A stretch of 64,000 nt of DNA, from positions 9,983,375 to 10,047,374 of the forward strand of contig CAIIXF020000005.1 in NCBI GenBank assembly GCA_903813345.2, given 5' to 3'. The DNA comes from Owenia fusiformis (lineage: Eukaryota; Annelida; Polychaeta; Sabellida; Oweniidae). This document shows positions 60,841 through 64,000 of the stretch, one piece after another (position 1 is the stretch's first letter; the number at the start of each line of letters is the position of its first letter). The notes under the pieces are model-generated. The model had not been told where the DNA came from. It was given only the letters and a program-made list of their open reading frames with translations, and did no database searches. A program made the translations under genes and the position numbers.

Positions 60841-60927
60841 GTAAGTAAAAATTACAGATGCAGTGATGGAGAATATATTTAAAGGTGTTGCAAAGTTTTA
60901 AGGTAACTCCACATGATGTGCATATGT

Positions 60928-61400
60928 GCCAAAATTAATATTCAACTATTGATTTAAGCTCAAAGAACAGTGATTTTGGAGACCATATCTAGGTTTTAAG
61001 GGTCAAGGATTTGACTTATGTCTAAATCTAAGTCATCAAACAATTACTTTAAATAAAAATTCCAAGATGGCCACCAAAAAGGGTGCCAAAATGAATATTC
61101 AACTATTAATTTAAGCTAAAAGAACAGTGATTTTGGAGCACATGTCTGCGTTTTAGGGGTCAAGGATTTTATTTATGCCTAAATCTAAGTCATCAAACAA
61201 TTAGTTTATATAGAAAACCAAGATGGCCACCAAAATGGCTGCCAAAATGAATAATTAACTGATTGATTTAAGCTCAAAGAACAGTTGAGAACAGTGATTT
61301 TGGAGACAATGTCTAGGTCTTAGGGGTCAAGGGTTTCATTTATGTCTAAGTCTGAGTCATCAAATAATTGCTTTTCATGGAAATCCAAGATATAAATAAT
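60928..61400 (+). repeat. Tandem array, about 156-bp unit, three copies
   Basis: Units starting gccaaaatgaatattcaact begin at 60928, 61085 and 61241. Each has aacagtgattttggag, ggggtcaaggatt, taagtcatcaaa(c/t)aatt and ccaagatggccacc. Relatives in inverse orientation occur at 62760-63400, so the whole region is a large imperfect palindrome in the candidate GMC intron. Confidence 0.85.
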
Positions 61401-61479
61401 TCCTTTATTTGGACCAAAGATGGCTTCCAACATTGTTGCCGAAGTGAAAATAAGATTTATTATTTAAACATATAGAGGA

Positions 61480-62460
61480 GTTAGAACATTAATTTTTGAT
61501 ATTTTAAGCCCCATATAAAGTTTAAACCACTTTGGCTTATATTGTAGTCTTACCCATTGTTATCAAAGTGTGATATGTGAAACTTTTTTTTTTAATTTCA
61601 AAAAGTGTTTTTTGATAGACTTTTTTGTTCCAAAATTTGTGAATTTATTTAAAACCAACTTTTAGAGGTCACTCATATCTTCTAATTAGCCACAATTCAT
61701 ACCAATTATAGCATTTATCCTCCCATGTTTTTTGCCGAAAAAAAGTAAGAAAATTGGTTCATAAATAAGTGAGAAATGAACTTATCACTTTATCAGTGCA
61801 TGAAAATGGTTCTGAGAAAAATGCATTTCAAAATTTTAGTTCTCATAGAAACCCATGGTACAATGATATCTAAAACATAATTTATTCTTCCTTTTAACCC
61901 GGTTAGACAATCAACATTGGTTTTTTTACCCTTTGCATTCGTTTGACTTCACTTCTTAAAAGAGAGCTTCGTCTTCACTCTTTCAAACTAAAATTAACCT
62001 GTGAACTCACCGCGCCAATCAGTGTTCGTCGGCCAAATTTGACCGACGTTCTTTATATGGTCATTCCTTCTGACGTCATCGTTGAGCCCGGAATTGACCA
62101 ATGACAAGCGCATATTTAATTAGAATGCATTTCAGCATTTGGCGTATGTTTCTTCAAGCTCGCTGATTGGTGGAAGGTCAGCGCGTTGGTCAAAAGTGAT
62201 TTACCCAAAATGTCACCGGTACTCGTCGTGGGGGCGGGGCTACTAAACTGTAATATGGTCTCTACTAGGCAGAGTGTAGTTTAACTAGACTCTGCACGCA
62301 GGGTATGGTTTTTTATGAAAGTCCAGCACATTTAGGAAAGATTGACATCGAAAAAAAAATTTCAAAAAGATTTTGCTACCTTAGTGACATCACTAATGTT
62401 TCTAAATATTTTTGATATGCTAAAACATTGAAGTGGCCCATTAAATATGGCATTTTATTA
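61480..62460. repeat. Dispersed repeat, copy 2 (inverted, interrupted)
   Basis: Inverse of 49430-50040 with the same block order. It is split by the element at 61927-62305 and lies between the two arms of the inverted tandem array. Confidence 0.8.
61927..62305. mobile_element. DNA element with exact 9-bp target duplication
   Basis: A 379-bp segment starts TACCCTTTGC and ends GCAGGGTA, with TGGTTTTTT directly repeated at 61918-61926 and 62306-62314. The copy of the surrounding repeat near 49630 shows the uninterrupted site (ccaatgttgattg side continuous with aataaacc). A 9-bp duplication is characteristic of Mutator-like elements, though the termini are short. No coding sequence. Confidence 0.82.
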
Positions 62461-62759
62461 TTGAAATAGTGTGTCCTTTGTTCAATCTTTGCATTGGTGT
62501 TAAAAAGATAATCTTTTTTGAAATGCATTAAGAAATATTTGATGATTAAGAAATTTCAACTTTTTTGAAAAATGGCGGGAAATTTAAATATTTGAGAAAT
62601 GAAATGCTCACAACTTTTTTTCAAAAGATTTTTTGTTCAAAATCTCTAAAATCACTTTTTAAGTCCTGACAAATAGTAAATAAATGATGAAAAAATATTT
62701 TCAAACTTTAGACGGGGACTTTTAAGTTTGTGTGGTCAATGATTTTAATTTTGTCTTTA

Positions 62760-63400
62760 ATAAAATTGACAAAATTTATATGGATATCCAAGGTGGCCTC
62801 CAAAATGGCTGCCAAATTGAATTCGTATAACTACCCAGTTAACCACATAGATCACCAAGAACAATAATTTTGGAAGCAATATTCACTTTAAGGAGGTCAA
62901 GAATTTCAGTTATATAGAGCTATACCATGAAACAATCTGTGATTAATATCAGAATTCAAGATGTATGCCAAAGTGTTAATATTATAAAAGGTCAAATAAG
63001 AAAAAAAAATAACATGAACATTTGCGTAATAAAATAATCCCATAGCCATCAATAGTTGCATATTCGTTTTGGCACCAATTTTGGCGGCCAACTTGTATTT
63101 CTATGAAAAGGTAATTATTTGAGATGACTCCTTGGCTCTATTTTTTGACTCCTTGACTCTAGAACTGTGACTTGATCTCCAAAATCACTGTTCTTAACTG
63201 TTCTTCGAGGTTAAATCAATGGTTACATACTGCTATTCACTTTGGTACCCATTTTGGTGGCCATCTTGGATTTCTATAAGAAGTAATTGCTTGATGACTT
63301 AGATTTCGGCATAAATGAAATCCTTGACCCTAAACTAAAACCCCAACATAGGCACTAAAATCACAGTTTTTGCATCTCAGTGTGCTTAGATATACTCACT
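62760..63400 (-). repeat. Inverted relatives of the 156-bp tandem unit
   Basis: Motifs such as ccaaaatcactgttctt, ggccatcttggatttctat and attgcttgatgacttagat are the reverse complements of the units at 60928-61400. The units are more degraded here, and one (62760-62900) is again in the direct orientation. Confidence 0.75.
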
Positions 63401-63712
63401 CTTATATTGTAACATGTGCACCGGCGGCCATTTTGAAAAATGGGTGATAACACCCATTTAGCTACAACTGTTGCAATGCTATCACATATTTTCTTACTCT
63501 AGAGGTTTTAACCGTCCCAAAAATCCCTATGGCGATTATTCCCCTGATTTGATACCGATAACCTAAATTTTGGGGTGAAGCTGTTGGCCTAAATGTATAT
63601 TTCACAAAAAGCATGTAACTTAATAAATATTGAGTCAGTTATGAATATGTCAGATGGATCTCTGGGTGTGTTCAATGAACTTCTGCACATGAGTGAATAT
63701 GTATATAAGTAG

Positions 63713-63967
63713 TTAGATTGTCATCAAAAGATTTGTCATCACTGCCATGTATAAGTATTTGAAGTTTTGAATGTTTAGATAATATCCGGTAGTTCCCAGT
63801 GTTCCCAATGTCTCCACTAAGGTAGTGGCACGTGGGGCAGCATAAAGGGGGCAGTCCAAGAAAAAATGGGAGATATAATCTTTGAAGTAACGGTTACGCG
63901 GATACAAACATATGTCATATTTCGCAACGAATATGGCATATTCACTTGCGGTGTATGGCAGATTCAC
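63713..63967 (-). pseudogene. Probable LINE C-terminal fragment
   Basis: The minus frame includes HFFLDCPLYAAPR, resembling the C-terminal zinc-knuckle-like region of non-LTR reverse transcriptases (xxHxLLxCPxYxxxR). Nothing else of the element is in the window, and the upstream part of the frame is unrecognised. Confidence 0.4.
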
Positions 63968-64000
63968 CCGCGGTATATGGCATACACACTAACCAATGAG

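Noticed and set aside
1-64000. CRISPR arrays, operons, bacterial features or tRNA/rRNA genes
   Set aside because: Tandem arrays present lack CRISPR repeat-spacer regularity, the genes are spliced eukaryotic ones, and I recognised no tRNA or rRNA by eye.

Overview
This is an AT-rich nuclear genomic window from an invertebrate animal. It has intron-split genes, GT/AG splice sites, very sparse coding sequence and many transposable elements. Innexin-type gap-junction genes, an insulin/relaxin-type prohormone and marine-invertebrate-style repeats (long palindromic mariner relics, short terminal-inverted-repeat elements, CGTCCGTC tracts) point to a non-vertebrate metazoan, most likely a marine spiralian such as a mollusc, annelid, brachiopod or nemertean. 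The species cannot be fixed from the sequence alone.

Layout. At 2.6-3.0 kb the first exon of an unrecognised acidic/lysine-rich protein reads leftward. Between 4.4 and 11 kb lie transposable elements: a short TA-flanked element, a 1.35 kb DNA element with 5-bp target duplications, a 5'-truncated LINE whose reverse transcriptase carries one nonsense codon, and a GC-rich element. From 11.2 to 21.9 kb runs an NSMCE3-like gene (the MAGE-domain subunit of the SMC5/6 complex) on the plus strand. It has a 15-nt microexon, a ~320-bp satellite array in an intron, and a 59-bp copy of the microexon region inserted at the start of the next exon.

From 22.9 to 44.7 kb there is a head-to-tail array of three innexin genes. 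Their exon lengths are identical (145, 657 and 428 nt of coding sequence) and all introns are phase 1. Copies 1 and 3 read through to 409 residues. Copy 2 has an in-frame TAG at codon 147 with the rest of the frame intact. Mobile elements sit in and between the copies.

From 44.7 to 50.6 kb I see only repeats, including a 1.2 kb foldback. At 50.7-54.3 kb is a two-exon insulin/relaxin-superfamily prohormone gene. Its single phase-1 intron contains a foldback element that was itself split by a mariner-like element. From 55 to 64 kb the window is mostly palindromic repeats. The one convincing coding piece is a short exon at 60.7 kb that looks like the start of a GMC oxidoreductase (choline/glucose dehydrogenase family) gene continuing beyond the window.

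The genes do not form a pathway. The biologically coherent block is the innexin array, whose products would assemble together as hexameric or octameric gap-junction channels or hemichannels. The strongest items for follow-up are the nonsense innexin copy, the duplicated microexon in NSMCE3, the relaxin-like hormone gene, and several mobile elements with complete target-site evidence. Nothing here looks like a new enzymatic or defence system.
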